This document shows positions 16,422 through 25,730 of a DNA stretch of 64,000 bases, piece after piece (positions within the stretch are counted from its first letter, which is position 1; every line of letters starts with the position of its first letter). The notes below the pieces were generated by a model. That model did not search any database and was not told the origin of the DNA. It saw only the letters and a program-made list of their open reading frames with translations. Origin of the DNA: JAKVAV01 sp964651785. Lineage in GTDB: Bacteria > Bacteroidota > Bacteroidia > Flavobacteriales_D > Cryomorphaceae. A program made the position numbers and the translations under genes. The stretch spans positions 1 to 64,000 of the forward strand of contig CAZYWJ010000004.1 in the NCBI GenBank assembly GCA_964651785.1, in the 5' to 3' direction.

Positions 16422-17756
16422 TTAAATGATTCCTCTCGACTTCAATTCCAAATATTTATTGATCACTTCGACGGAGAGTTGTTCGGGGGTGCAAGAAATT
16501 GTTTGGATCCCTTGCCTTCTCAGTTTGTCCGCAATCTCCGCGCGCTCATTTGCTTGCTTGGCTGCCAAGGTAACGCGGTAAACATCTTCAATTGATTCCT
16601 TCGGTTTCTCTTTCATCTCCATCAATTCGGTATCCTTGAACAGAACCATCACCAAGAGGTGTGAGCGACTTATTTTTTTGAGCATCGGCAAAGCTCTGTC
16701 GGCCGTGTGTATGCTTTCAAAATTGGCAAATAGCAATATCAAACTGCGGTTTCGCGCCAAGCGGTTCACGGATTTGAAAAGTAACTCATAGTCGGGCTCA
16801 AGTGTTCTCTCTTTCTCGTAATAAAGCGAGTCCAAAATCTTCCTAATCTGACCAACCCTGTTTTCGGCTCTGAGGGCTGTTCCTATCTTGTCCGAAAAAG
16901 TTATCAATCCCACATTATCATACTTTTTCAAAGCAACGTTGGAAATCGCTAAAGTGGCGTTTATCGCATAGTCTAAATAGCTAACGTGCTTAAAAGCCAT
17001 CTTCATAGCGCGGCCTTTACTAATTACGCAGTAGAGATTTTGACTGCGCTCGTCTTGGTAATGATTTACCATGAGCTCGCGGGTTTTGCCCGTCGCTTTC
17101 CAATTGATGCTACGGTAATCATCACCTTCCGTAAACGGAGATATCTGCTCGAATTCGTAGCTCTGACCAATGCGTCTATAGCGCTTATGCCCGACCGGTG
17201 ACGCCATTCGGCTAAACGCCAAAAGCTCCGTTTCATGCATCTGTTTGATGCTGGGATATACTGAAATGTTCTCACTTAGGTCAGCCGAGATGCGTCTTTT
17301 CACAAAGTGTAACGGACCCTCTAAGAATACGTTAAGTTGACCAAAGGAATAAACGCCTCTGTCAATAGGCCGTATAGTATAGATCACCTTGTTTTTCCCG
17401 GGTTTCAGCGTCTTTTCAATTTTAAACTTTCTCTCTTGAATTTGTTCGGGTAGCTCATCAATAATTGTAGCTCTGAGCGGCATGGAACTCTCGAAGTCAA
17501 CTTCCAGCCTTACCTCCGTGTCATCAGCCAAACCGAGAACTTTAGGGAGTATGCGTCTTGCCTTGATCTTTACATTTTTGCTGAAAACAATTATGGCATC
17601 TCCCGTGGTTAAGATTGCCAATAAACCGATGATTACCTGCCCCAGCTTGAACAGAAGCGGAAAACTGAAACCAAAAGCACACAAAAATATGGCTGTGATA
17701 CCCGTTGAAAAAAATAGTGGGGTCAACCAGATTTTGCGAGCGAAGTTGTTTATCAT
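16422..17756 (-). CDS. DUF58 domain protein (MoxR-associated)
   Basis: 444 residues: two N-terminal membrane helices (about 12-55), a beta-rich periplasmic part, and the DUF58 core near 195-240 with GDDYRSINWKATGKTRELMV, followed by a von Willebrand A-like fold (about 240-400). Such proteins sit beside MoxR AAA ATPases and are thought to be their chaperone or metal-insertion clients or partners. The start overlaps the moxR stop as ATGA. Confidence 0.92.
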   Translation of the reverse strand: MINNFARKIWLTPLFFSTGITAIFLCAFGFSFPLLFKLGQVIIGLLAILTTGDAIIVFSKNVKIKARRILPKVLGLADDTEVRLEVDFESSMPLRATIIDELPEQIQERKFKIEKTLKPGKNKVIYTIRPIDRGVYSFGQLNVFLEGPLHFVKRRISADLSENISVYPSIKQMHETELLAFSRMASPVGHKRYRRIGQSYEFEQISPFTEGDDYRSINWKATGKTRELMVNHYQDERSQNLYCVISKGRAMKMAFKHVSYLDYAINATLAISNVALKKYDNVGLITFSDKIGTALRAENRVGQIRKILDSLYYEKERTLEPDYELLFKSVNRLARNRSLILLFANFESIHTADRALPMLKKISRSHLLVMVLFKDTELMEMKEKPKESIEDVYRVTLAAKQANERAEIADKLRRQGIQTISCTPEQLSVEVINKYLELKSRGII

Positions 17757-18805
17757 TTCGGAACTTCTACTTTTCTAATCAGGCTCTCGATGACCTCTTT
17801 GAGTTCGACGCCCTCAATTTCGCGCTCGTAGCTGAGGATCAATCGGTGATTCAGTACGGGATAAACGGCAGTCTTGATATCATCCGGAGTTACAAATCCG
17901 CGCCCGTTCATTAATGCCAAAGCTTTAGATGCCTTCAAAATCCCCAACGAAGCTCTCGGCGAAGCGCCTAAGTACAAATCGCTGTTGTTTCTGGTGCGAT
18001 CAACAATTTGAGCGATGTAAGTGATCAATTCATCCTTTATGTAAACTTGTTCTACCACCTTCCGAAATTTCAGTAGGTCCTCACCGCTGAGAACAGGTTG
18101 AATATGATCTTCGCGATTTCCATAAAAATCAGATCGAAAGCGTCGCAGCATCAACTCTTCCTCTTCGAGGGCAGGGTAGGTGGCTACCAGTTTGAAAATA
18201 AAGCGATCAAGCTGAGCTTCGGGTAGTTTGTACGTTCCTTCCTGTTCTACCGGATTTTGAGTGGCTACCACGAAAAACGGAGCTACCAGTGAATAAGTCT
18301 GACCGTCCACACTCACCTGCTTTTCTTCCATCACTTCCATAAGTGCAGCTTGCGTTTTCGCCGGCGCCCGATTAATCTCGTCGATCAAAATCACATTGCT
18401 GAAAATCGGACCTTTTTTGTAGTGGAATTCAGACCGCTTCATATCGAATACCGTCGTCCCGATAATATCGGTGGGCATGAGGTCAGGCGTAAACTGAATA
18501 CGTGTAAAATCAACTGAGATACACTTTGCCAATAGCCGGGATACTAATGTTTTTGCTATGCCGGGAACTCCTTCAAGTAAGACGTGCCCGTCAGTAAGCA
18601 GCGCGGCGATCATAAAATCTATGACATCGCGCTGGCCGACGATCACCTTTTCTATCTCCTTTCGGATTTTCTCCACCGCGCGTCCCGCTTCATAAGCCTC
18701 GGCGCTCAGTTGATTCTCGAGGTTAGTCCCTTCAGACGCAGGCTCGTGGCCGGTCGGCTCTTTCTTTATTTCTTCGCTCTCTTGATTTTCGTTTTCTAAG
18801 GACAT
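17753..18805 (-). CDS. MoxR-family AAA+ ATPase
   Basis: 350 residues. Walker A is GVPGIAKT at 79-86, Walker B is VILIDEIN with Asp142-Glu143, and sensor 1 lies in FVVATQNPVEQEGTY. The first 40 residues are acidic and disordered, then GQRDVIDFMIAALL leads into the AAA domain; the C-terminal lid is RASLGILKASKALAL onward. MoxR proteins act as maturation chaperones, and the flanking DUF58 and DUF4129/4350 proteins are the probable partners. Confidence 0.94.
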   Translation of the reverse strand: MSLENENQESEEIKKEPTGHEPASEGTNLENQLSAEAYEAGRAVEKIRKEIEKVIVGQRDVIDFMIAALLTDGHVLLEGVPGIAKTLVSRLLAKCISVDFTRIQFTPDLMPTDIIGTTVFDMKRSEFHYKKGPIFSNVILIDEINRAPAKTQAALMEVMEEKQVSVDGQTYSLVAPFFVVATQNPVEQEGTYKLPEAQLDRFIFKLVATYPALEEEELMLRRFRSDFYGNREDHIQPVLSGEDLLKFRKVVEQVYIKDELITYIAQIVDRTRNNSDLYLGASPRASLGILKASKALALMNGRGFVTPDDIKTAVYPVLNHRLILSYEREIEGVELKEVIESLIRKVEVPK

Positions 18806-19554
18806 CGTAAGTAAAATTCAGTTATTTCGCGATCAATTTTCATTAGCTCGCTGTCATTCAACGTGCTGTTGTATCTGGAGCGTTCCAGTTGCTTAAAGAA
18901 TTGCTCAAGGTAATTCTTATCGAGTTTTAATTTGGCAGCAGCCAAGGTGTAAAATTCAGGATTGAGCTTTTGTGCATTTAAGCCGTATTTATTTCGCAAA
19001 AAAGATTGCAAAAGCTTCACTTGACTCTGCACGATATCCCTATGGCTCCCTTCTTTTCTGAATAGGCGATAAATCATATCGAGATAGGCTGAGGTTTGAT
19101 TTTCGGGCAAAACCCGAACGGGAATGGCGCGCTGCTTTCTGCGCATGCTGTTGACAATATAGAAAAGTGCCAAAACCAACGTGAGGTACCACGCCCACTT
19201 CAAAGGCGGATGAGCCAAAATAAATTTTAACGGGCTTTCGCCAATCAGCGGGCTATCGGATCCGTCGTAGTATCCCGGCTCCAAGTAGTAGCAGGTTTCT
19301 CCTTCGGCTTTCGCCAAAATGGAATTCACATANNNNNNNNNNNNNNNNNNNNNNNNNNNNNNNNNNNNNNNNNNNNNNNNNNNNNNNNNNNNNNNNNNNN
19401 NNNNNNNNNNNNNNNNNNNNNNNNNNNNNNNNTCATCGTTATACGTTTCACTCCACACATATCGATTATTGCCTCTGAGCAGGAAGAACAAAAGAACCAA
19501 AATCAGGATGGCTATTGCTCCGATTACAATTGCAATTTTTCGGTTTCTATCCAT
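18796..19554 (-). CDS. DUF4350-type membrane protein (interrupted by gap)
   Basis: The N-terminal 40 residues (19554-19433) hold a membrane helix, and after the gap 178 residues lead to the stop, with a second helix (WAWYLTLVLALFYIV) followed by a cytosolic helical tail. This matches the DUF4350 proteins of MoxR clusters, usually near 390-400 residues, so about 150-180 residues are missing and the gap is larger than 100 bases. The frame match across the gap is not informative. The start overlaps DUF4129 by 8 bases and the end overlaps moxR by 10. Confidence 0.8.
   Translation of the reverse strand: MDRNRKIAIVIGAIAILILVLLFFLLRGNNRYVWSETYNDXXXXXXXXXXXXXXXXXXXXXXXXXXXXXXXXXXYVNSILAKAEGETCYYLEPGYYDGSDSPLIGESPLKFILAHPPLKWAWYLTLVLALFYIVNSMRRKQRAIPVRVLPENQTSAYLDMIYRLFRKEGSHRDIVQSQVKLLQSFLRNKYGLNAQKLNPEFYTLAAAKLKLDKNYLEQFFKQLERSRYNSTLNDSELMKIDREITEFYLRCP
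19333..19432. other. Assembly gap (100 N)
   Basis: Exactly 100 N inside the DUF4350 gene; by family length the true missing stretch is probably around 500 bases. Confidence 0.97.
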
Positions 19555-20176
19555 TCTTTATGGATTCGATGAATTGCAAAAATCGCGGCTCTGCTTGGTC
19601 GAAATCACCTTGCTTTACATCGGCGGCGCCATACCAGATAAATTCATGCAGCACTGTTAGCTTGAAAAAGTCGGGAGCTTTCTCTTCCCATGACATCTCT
19701 CCGGTGTATTCACGGTTCGTCTTGTCAGGAGCAGCCTTTAGCTTTCCTTGGTTGTCGAGGTGCTTTATGACAATTTGATAGAGTATGCGCACCGCTTCTC
19801 TGAAGTTCTTCTCTTCTTTGGCAGACTTATAGGCGGCCCATAGCTCTTCCATTGGCGAAAGCGCCGTAGGACCTTCCTCTGCAATTTCTTTTACGTTTAC
19901 GCCACTATGTTTTCCGTTCGTTTCTCGGCTTCTTCGGGTTAACAAACGAACGATTAAGAAAATGATAAGACCGGCCAGAACGGCTACGGCGATGATACGC
20001 AGCAACACAATCCACCTCATACCTTCAGCGGCGGTCGATACCATTTCCATATTTGAAAAATCGGGAGCTTCTTCCAAAAACTCCATGCCTTCTTTGTCAT
20101 CCAGCCACACGTCGCGGTCCAGCGGAGACTGCATGAAGAATGGATTTCTCGATAAATATGTGATTAGCTGCATCAT
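19547..20176 (-). CDS. DUF4129 domain protein
   Basis: 209 residues with one membrane helix (about 55-80, IVLLRIIAVAVLAGLIIFLIV) and a C-terminal cytosolic DUF4129 domain (about 110-205) containing EMSWEEKAPDFFKLTVLHEFIWYG. It sits in the standard order SpoIIM-DUF4129-DUF4350-MoxR-DUF58 and overlaps both neighbours by a few bases, so translation is probably coupled. The function of the domain is not known. Confidence 0.87.
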   Translation of the reverse strand: MMQLITYLSRNPFFMQSPLDRDVWLDDKEGMEFLEEAPDFSNMEMVSTAAEGMRWIVLLRIIAVAVLAGLIIFLIVRLLTRRSRETNGKHSGVNVKEIAEEGPTALSPMEELWAAYKSAKEEKNFREAVRILYQIVIKHLDNQGKLKAAPDKTNREYTGEMSWEEKAPDFFKLTVLHEFIWYGAADVKQGDFDQAEPRFLQFIESIKNG

Positions 20177-22011
20177 TCTCTTTCCATTCCGTACGCTTTG
20201 CGCTTTACGCCAATGGTTGAAACGCGACCGGCCAAACTCGTGGCGTTTTTCGCTTCAAGCGCCGAGTGGTATTCCAGCAATTGCGAAAAAAGCAAAAGCG
20301 GTAGGACCAAACCCAAACCGAGGTAGTCAATAAAAATCAGAGTCAAAAGAGCCACTTTTTCTTTCATTTCACTGTCCGCGTCAATATTCCATTGAATGAT
20401 TTCCAAATAAAACCAAGTGAATGGCGAGGAGAGCAATACCAAAATGAGGAAGGAAATTAGAGCGACGGAAATAAAGCTGACGAAAATGTGGCGCTTCGTG
20501 CCGTTCAGTAAGGCCAGCATGTTACTGAATGAATTTGGTAAAGACTGACTTTGCCTGATTGACACGATCAACCAAAAGGTCAAAAACGGTATGGCAATGA
20601 TGCCCAAGGCGGCCACCAAAACCTGATCGGCAAGGATGCTTAACTCAAATATGGAAACGAGAACGAGAATTTTAACCAAATGAGACCATTTGAATTTGCC
20701 GGAAAATTCGGGATAGAATCTTCTGAATAACTCGTAGCTGACCGCCAGCATAGTTGCGATGAAAAAAGTGTTGAGGAAGAAACTGACTGGAAAAACGGAA
20801 TAATCGTGAAATTGGTAGAGGCTGAACGGATCAACACTTCTAAAATCAATCAGATCCAAACCCTCTGATCCGTGCATGAGGTAAAAGAGTGCGGCGTAGC
20901 AAATGGCCAGGGCAGCTGCAAAACCGATAATGCGAAAAAACACCTTTCGGTAAATGATAAATGTCGTGGTAAAGACCTCTCGAGTTTTTCTAAGTTGATT
21001 CAAATCAGGCTTTTCGCGAAGATCAGGAATCAGTTCTTCTTGAGAAACGAGATTTTTCGGCCTTCCGCGAAAGCGAATGGAAGGATACCACCAAAAATAG
21101 GCACCCACAAATGCAAAACAAGAAAAGATAAAGCTGCCGCGAATAAGGTCCGGCATTTCCGTAAGTCGCGTAAAAAAGCCTTCGATAAATCCGGCGAGGA
21201 TAAAGAAGGGCACTAAGCCGAGCATTATTTTCATGGCTCGTCGGGCGCCTATGATAAAGGATTGACGCCGGGGTAGTGTACCCGGAAATAGCAGACCTCT
21301 GCCCATGGTAAGCCCCGCGGCACCTGCAATAACAATGGAAGAAATTTCCAGTGCTCCGTGCATCCAGATGGTCAAAAAGCTCTCTTGCAGCAAGTCCCGT
21401 TCAATGAAGAAATATTGAAAAGTGCCTACCATTATGCCGTTATAGAGCATAATAACCAGCGTTCCCACCCCAAAGAAGGCTCCCAAAACGAAAGTTCGAA
21501 AGGCGACAAAAATGTTGTTTAGCGTAATCGCGAAGAACATATCGAACTCTCTACCGGATTTATACACGCCCATGGGATCTCCGTTGGCAATGTTCTGCTC
21601 GGTCATTTCTACATATTCCGATCCGAGGATGACTTGGGCAAAGTTGGGATCGTGCACCGCAGAAAGAATTCCGATTGCCATCGCACCCAAGAAAAACAAT
21701 AGCGACAGGTTCAGCTCGCTCTTGGCCTCGTAAAGCGCCAGCGGAAGTTCGTGCGCCCAAAACTGCCTGAACTTTCCCAATTTATTGCCTCTCCTTCGGT
21801 GAAGTTTGAGGTATATGTTTTGGGCCAGTCCGTTCAGGTATACGCGGATACTTCGTTTGGGATAATGCGTACGCGAGTAGGATAGGTCTTCCGTAATCTT
21901 CGAAAACAAATCACTAAATTCTTCAGGGTTTACGTTCGAATCGCTCTGTGAAGCCTCTTCAAATCGAGCCCAATTTTTTTGATTTCGTTCTACAAATCGT
22001 TTCTCACGCAT
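20173..22011 (-). CDS. SpoIIM-family membrane protein fused to a second membrane domain
   Basis: 612 residues. The N-terminal half (about 1-330) is a stage II sporulation protein M domain with an N-terminal cytosolic helix bundle and about five to six helices (NNIFVAFRTFVLGAFFGVGT and HGALEISSIVIAGAAGLTMG are the conserved parts). The C-terminal half (about 345-612) has about six further helices and no family I recognise. In related genomes the second part may be a separate gene between SpoIIM and DUF4129, so this looks like a fusion. It is the first gene of the MoxR cluster, divergent from RDD. No link to sporulation is implied. Confidence 0.85.
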   Translation of the reverse strand: MREKRFVERNQKNWARFEEASQSDSNVNPEEFSDLFSKITEDLSYSRTHYPKRSIRVYLNGLAQNIYLKLHRRRGNKLGKFRQFWAHELPLALYEAKSELNLSLLFFLGAMAIGILSAVHDPNFAQVILGSEYVEMTEQNIANGDPMGVYKSGREFDMFFAITLNNIFVAFRTFVLGAFFGVGTLVIMLYNGIMVGTFQYFFIERDLLQESFLTIWMHGALEISSIVIAGAAGLTMGRGLLFPGTLPRRQSFIIGARRAMKIMLGLVPFFILAGFIEGFFTRLTEMPDLIRGSFIFSCFAFVGAYFWWYPSIRFRGRPKNLVSQEELIPDLREKPDLNQLRKTREVFTTTFIIYRKVFFRIIGFAAALAICYAALFYLMHGSEGLDLIDFRSVDPFSLYQFHDYSVFPVSFFLNTFFIATMLAVSYELFRRFYPEFSGKFKWSHLVKILVLVSIFELSILADQVLVAALGIIAIPFLTFWLIVSIRQSQSLPNSFSNMLALLNGTKRHIFVSFISVALISFLILVLLSSPFTWFYLEIIQWNIDADSEMKEKVALLTLIFIDYLGLGLVLPLLLFSQLLEYHSALEAKNATSLAGRVSTIGVKRKAYGMERE

Positions 22012-22120
22012 CTACCGGAGTCAAGCTTTCGAAGGTATTTAAAATCCTCTTTTTGAAAAAGCAATTTCGCCCCGATACGGAATTTCCTTGTTTCAATTCA
22101 AAATTTCTACTTTCGACCTG

Positions 22121-22497
22121 ATGAGAAAAATCAGCATTTCCACCGCTCAAAATATTGTAATTGATTTTAAGTTAGCCACTATCGGCCAGCGGTTTTTGGC
22201 TTTCGTTTTAGATCTCATCATCGTTTTGGCTGCCTATACCTTCCTTTCCATCCTCTTCGCCTTAATTCACGAGAGCCTTCTTTTCGTAGCGGGCCTTATC
22301 CTTTTACTTTACACTTTAATTATGGAGCTTAGTTTCTCGGGCCAAACTTTGGGAAAAATGGCGATGAAAATAAGGGTCGTAACCATCGAAGGCAAAGAGC
22401 CGAACCCTTTGGATTTTGTCATTCGATGGTCATTTCGAATCATTGATATCTGGTTTAGTTTGGGAGCGCTCGCCGTAGTGTCCATCAGTACTTCTTC
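22121..22497 (+). CDS. RDD-family membrane protein (3' end lost in gap)
   Basis: 125 residues from the ATG at 22121; earlier in-frame codons overlap the probable promoter and are not conserved. IGQRFLAFVLDLIIVLAAY carries the R-x-x-A-x3-D form of the Arg-Asp-Asp motif, and GQTLGKMAMKIRVV is the second conserved block. It is divergent from the SpoIIM gene, and RDD proteins are regular members of this MoxR cluster. A weak promoter (TTG 22088-22090, TACTTTCG 22108-22115) would leave almost no leader. Confidence 0.85.
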
Positions 22498-22597
22498 NNN
22501 NNNNNNNNNNNNNNNNNNNNNNNNNNNNNNNNNNNNNNNNNNNNNNNNNNNNNNNNNNNNNNNNNNNNNNNNNNNNNNNNNNNNNNNNNNNNNNNNN
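22498..22597. other. Assembly gap (100 N)
   Basis: Exactly 100 N between an unfinished RDD gene and the last 34 codons of recX. About 100 RDD residues and about 110 RecX residues are missing, so the real gap should exceed 600 bases. Confidence 0.95.
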
Positions 22598-22599
22598 AT

Positions 22600-22704
22600 G
22601 AGTCACACCCTTTTCGACGAAAGCAAAAACTACTGCGATTTTTGGTGAGCAAGGGCTATTCATATGACGAAGCAAAGAAAGCTGCCGAAGAAGTGCTCGG
22701 GTAG
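22600..22704 (+). CDS. recX: RecX-like regulatory protein, C-terminal fragment
   Basis: Only the last 34 residues are visible: basic RRKQKLLRFLVSKGYSYDEA then KKAAEEVLG and TAG. The K-LLRFL-x-x-KGYSYD block is the last three-helix repeat of RecX, which curbs RecA filaments. This frame differs from the one that appears to read through from RDD. The call rests on one short motif; it ends 35 bases before prfB. Confidence 0.6.
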   Translation, partial: ESHPFRRKQKLLRFLVSKGYSYDEAKKAAEEVLG

Positions 22705-22739
22705 GCTGCTCGCCCCGGCATTTCTATTAATTTTGCGCC

Positions 22740-23829
22740 ATGATTACAGCAGAGAGTATAGCCGAGTTGGCCGGGCGCCTGGAAGCGCTAAGGGGGTATC
22801 TTTGACATACCCGGCAAGCAAATAGAAATTGAAGAAGAGGAAAAGCACACGCTTGACCCCGATTTTTGGAATGATTCCCAAAAGGCGGAACAGATTCTGA
22901 AGAAAATTCGAAATAAGAAAATTTGGACTGAAGCTTACGCCGATGTCGAAACGAAAATCGAAGACCTTCGGGTGCTTTATGATTTTTACAAGGAGGGTGA
23001 AGCTGAAGAATCTGATGTGACCGAGCAGTATCAGTCGGCCGCCGAAGCCTTGGATGATCTGGAGTTTAAGAACATGCTCTCGGCCGAGGAAGACAGCATG
23101 GATGCGGTGATGCAGATTACTGCGGGCGCAGGTGGTACCGAAAGTTGCGACTGGGCTTCGATGCTCATGCGGATGTACATCATGTGGGGTGAAAAAGGCG
23201 GCATGAAAGTCAAGGAGCTCGATATGCAAGAAGGCGATGTGGCCGGAATTAAGTCCGTCACTTTGGAGTTCTCAGGCGAGTTTGCCTTCGGCTACCTTAA
23301 AGGTGAAAACGGAGTGCATCGATTGGTGCGTATCAGTCCGTTTGATTCCAACGCCAAGAGGCATACTTCATTCGTCTCCGTTTATGTTTATCCGCTGGTC
23401 GATGATACGATCGAGATTCATGTAAACCCCGCAGACATTACTTGGGATACCTTCCGATCGGGCGGTGCCGGTGGTCAGAATGTGAACAAGGTTGAAACGG
23501 GTGTGCGACTACGCCACAAGCCTACGGGAATTGTAATCGACAATACTGAGACGCGTTCTCAATTGGGAAACAAAGAGAAGGCTATGCAGCTTTTGAAATC
23601 GCAGCTCTATGAAATGGAGATCGCCAAGAAGATGGAAGCGCGAAACGAGATTGAAGCCGGCAAGAAGAAAATTGAATGGGGGTCGCAGATCAGAAATTAT
23701 GTGATGCAGCCTTACCAATTGGTGAAGGATGTACGAACGGGTTATGAGACTTCCAATGTGGATGACGTGTTGAACGGTGATATCGATGAGTTTTTGAAGG
23801 CTTATCTTATGGAGCACGGAAAAGCATAG
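22740..23829 (+). CDS. prfB: Peptide chain release factor 2 with programmed +1 frameshift
   Basis: Terminates translation at UAA and UGA. Translation starts at ATG 22740 and 21 codons later meets an in-frame TGA (22803-22805); a +1 shift to GAC at 22804 continues for 341 residues, 362 in total, the usual length. Reading only the downstream frame from 22972 would drop about 77 N-terminal residues. The stop-codon recognition tripeptide is SPF at 199-201 and the catalytic GGQ is 244-246 (GGAGGQNVNK). A TAATTTTG element at 22728-22735 may be a -7 box, which would make the mRNA almost leaderless. Confidence 0.95.
22791..22806 (+). promoter_or_regulatory. prfB programmed frameshift site
   Basis: AGGGGGTATCTTTGAC: an internal Shine-Dalgarno-like AGGGGG, then the slippery CTT followed by the in-frame stop TGA and C. 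The sequence is the same as the classical E. coli prfB site. RF2 shortage allows the shift, so the protein regulates its own synthesis. Confidence 0.95.
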
Positions 23830-23978
23830 CCATGGCCGATTATGGAATCCATTCCTTGCGTTGCACTTGTTTTAAATTCAGTATTTGGCACGAGCCAACT
23901 CCTCGAATTATAAAACTTCATGCGCCTTGATAATGAATCCTCTAATCAGTCAAGAATAATTATTTATGAACTTTAGTC

Positions 23979-24332
23979 ATGTCCGATAAATACACCATTT
24001 ACCACAATCCGAGATGCCGAAAAAGTAGGGAGGCTTTAAATCTGCTTGAAGCGGAAGGAGCAGAACACGAGGTGGTAAAGTACTTGGATTCTCCTCCCGG
24101 TTCTGAAGAGCTCAAATTGCTTTTGGCCAAACTCGACTTGAACGTGGCCGATATTATTCGCAAAGAAGAGAAGCTCTACAAGGAAAAATACAAAGGGCTT
24201 GACTTCACCGATGATGAGTGGCTGATCGTTTTAACGGAAAATCCCAAGCTTCTCCAACGACCGATCGTCGTGAAAGGAAGCAAGGCAGTGATCGGCCGCC
24301 CTTTGGAAAATGTAAAAAACCTGATGAACTGA
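23979..24332 (+). CDS. ArsC-family (arsenate reductase-like) protein
   Basis: 117 residues of thioredoxin-like fold with Cys13 in NPRCRKSREAL, the position of the catalytic Cys of glutaredoxin-coupled ArsC, and RPIVVKGSKAVIGRP at about 93-107 carrying two of the arginines that bind oxyanion. Members include arsenate reductases and the redox regulator Spx/YffB; with no ars genes nearby I cannot choose, although the arginines favour ArsC. It lies 3 bases before fumC. The 149 bases before it hold no gene that I can see. Confidence 0.8.
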   Translation: MSDKYTIYHNPRCRKSREALNLLEAEGAEHEVVKYLDSPPGSEELKLLLAKLDLNVADIIRKEEKLYKEKYKGLDFTDDEWLIVLTENPKLLQRPIVVKGSKAVIGRPLENVKNLMN

Positions 24333-24335
24333 CAT

Positions 24336-25730
24336 ATGAATTACCGAATAGAGAAAGATACCATGGGCGAAGTAAAGGTGCCCGCAGATAAGTATTGGGG
24401 TGCACAAACTGAGCGCTCCCGAAATAATTTTAAGATTGGCCCTGAGGCCAGTATGCCTTTAGAAGTGATTTACGGTTTTGCCTACTTGAAAAAGGCGGCT
24501 GCTATAACCAATTTCAAAGCAGGAGTGCTGGCTGAAGAAAAAATGAAGCTCATTTCTGCCGTTTGTGATGAGATTCTGGACGGAAAGCATGACGATCAGT
24601 TTCCGTTGGTGATTTGGCAAACGGGTTCGGGAACGCAGAGCAATATGAACTGCAATGAAGTAATAGCCAATCGCGCACACGTCATTGATGGCGGAAAGCT
24701 TGGCGAGGGAGATAGAAAAATTCACCCGAATGACGATGTCAACAAGTCGCAATCAAGTAATGACACTTACCCGACGGGGATGCACATCGCTTCTTACAAA
24801 GTGATTGTAGAGAAAACCATTCCCGGAGTGGAGAAGCTTCGTGACGTGCTGAAGTCGAAGTCAAACGAATTCATGAACGTCGTTAAAATCGGACGGACGC
24901 ACCTGATGGACGCGACGCCTCTAACATTGGGTCAAGAGTTCAGCGGTTATGTATCTCAACTCGATCATGGAATTCGCGCATTGAAGAATACCTTGGATCA
25001 CCTGAGCGAATTGGCTTTGGGCGGTACCGCTGTCGGTACGGGGATCAATACTCCCGCGGGCTATGCGGAAAATGTTGCGAGAGAAATCGCTCAGTTGACC
25101 GGCCTACCTTTCCGCTCGGCTGAAAATAAGTTTGAAGCATTGGCCGCCCACGATGCCATGGTAGAGACACACGGAGCGCTAAAGCAATTGGCTATCTCTT
25201 TGAATAAAATTGCCAACGACATCCGCCTTTTGGCCTCGGGTCCTCGCAGCGGAATCGGCGAAATAATCATTCCTGCCAATGAGCCCGGCTCATCAATCAT
25301 GCCCGGAAAAGTTAATCCGACCCAGTGCGAAGCCTTGACGATGGTTTGCGCTCAGGTTTTCGGAAATGATTCGGCTATTGGTTTTGGTGGGGCTCAAGGC
25401 CATTATGAGCTGAATGTGTTCAAACCGGTGATGGCGGCCAACTTGATTCAATCGGCTAATCTTATCGCGGATGCCTGCGTGTCTTTCACCGAAAACTGCG
25501 CAGTTGGTATTGAGCCAAATTACGAGGTTATCAAGCGCCACTTGAACAATTCGCTCATGCTCGTCACGGCGTTGAATACGCATATCGGCTATGACAAGGC
25601 AGCCAAGATTGCCAAAGAGGCTCATAAAAACGGAACGACTTTAAAAGAAGAAGCCGTGAAGTTGGAATACCTCACGGCCGAAGAATTTGATAAGTGGGTC
25701 GATCCGCTTAAAATGACGGGATTATCTTAA
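24336..25730 (+). CDS. fumC: Class II fumarate hydratase
   Basis: Iron-independent enzyme of the TCA cycle, fumarate to malate. 464 residues. The superfamily signature GSSIMPGKVNPTQCE begins near 317, GSGTQSNMNCNE near 95-107 and GRTHLMDATPLTLGQEF near 186-202 contribute to the three-strand active site of the tetramer. All are intact. The stop overlaps the manC stop by four bases, convergent. Confidence 0.97.
   Translation: MNYRIEKDTMGEVKVPADKYWGAQTERSRNNFKIGPEASMPLEVIYGFAYLKKAAAITNFKAGVLAEEKMKLISAVCDEILDGKHDDQFPLVIWQTGSGTQSNMNCNEVIANRAHVIDGGKLGEGDRKIHPNDDVNKSQSSNDTYPTGMHIASYKVIVEKTIPGVEKLRDVLKSKSNEFMNVVKIGRTHLMDATPLTLGQEFSGYVSQLDHGIRALKNTLDHLSELALGGTAVGTGINTPAGYAENVAREIAQLTGLPFRSAENKFEALAAHDAMVETHGALKQLAISLNKIANDIRLLASGPRSGIGEIIIPANEPGSSIMPGKVNPTQCEALTMVCAQVFGNDSAIGFGGAQGHYELNVFKPVMAANLIQSANLIADACVSFTENCAVGIEPNYEVIKRHLNNSLMLVTALNTHIGYDKAAKIAKEAHKNGTTLKEEAVKLEYLTAEEFDKWVDPLKMTGLS

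Noticed and set aside
22598..22648. Short tail after the gap read in the RDD frame
   Set aside because: The overlapping frame at 22600-22704 gives a convincing RecX C-terminus; the other is chance.
23830..23978. 149-base region between prfB and arsC searched for a small gene or RNA
   Set aside because: A minus-strand frame of about 35 codons has no start signal, lipobox or composition to support it, and no tRNA-like fold is visible.
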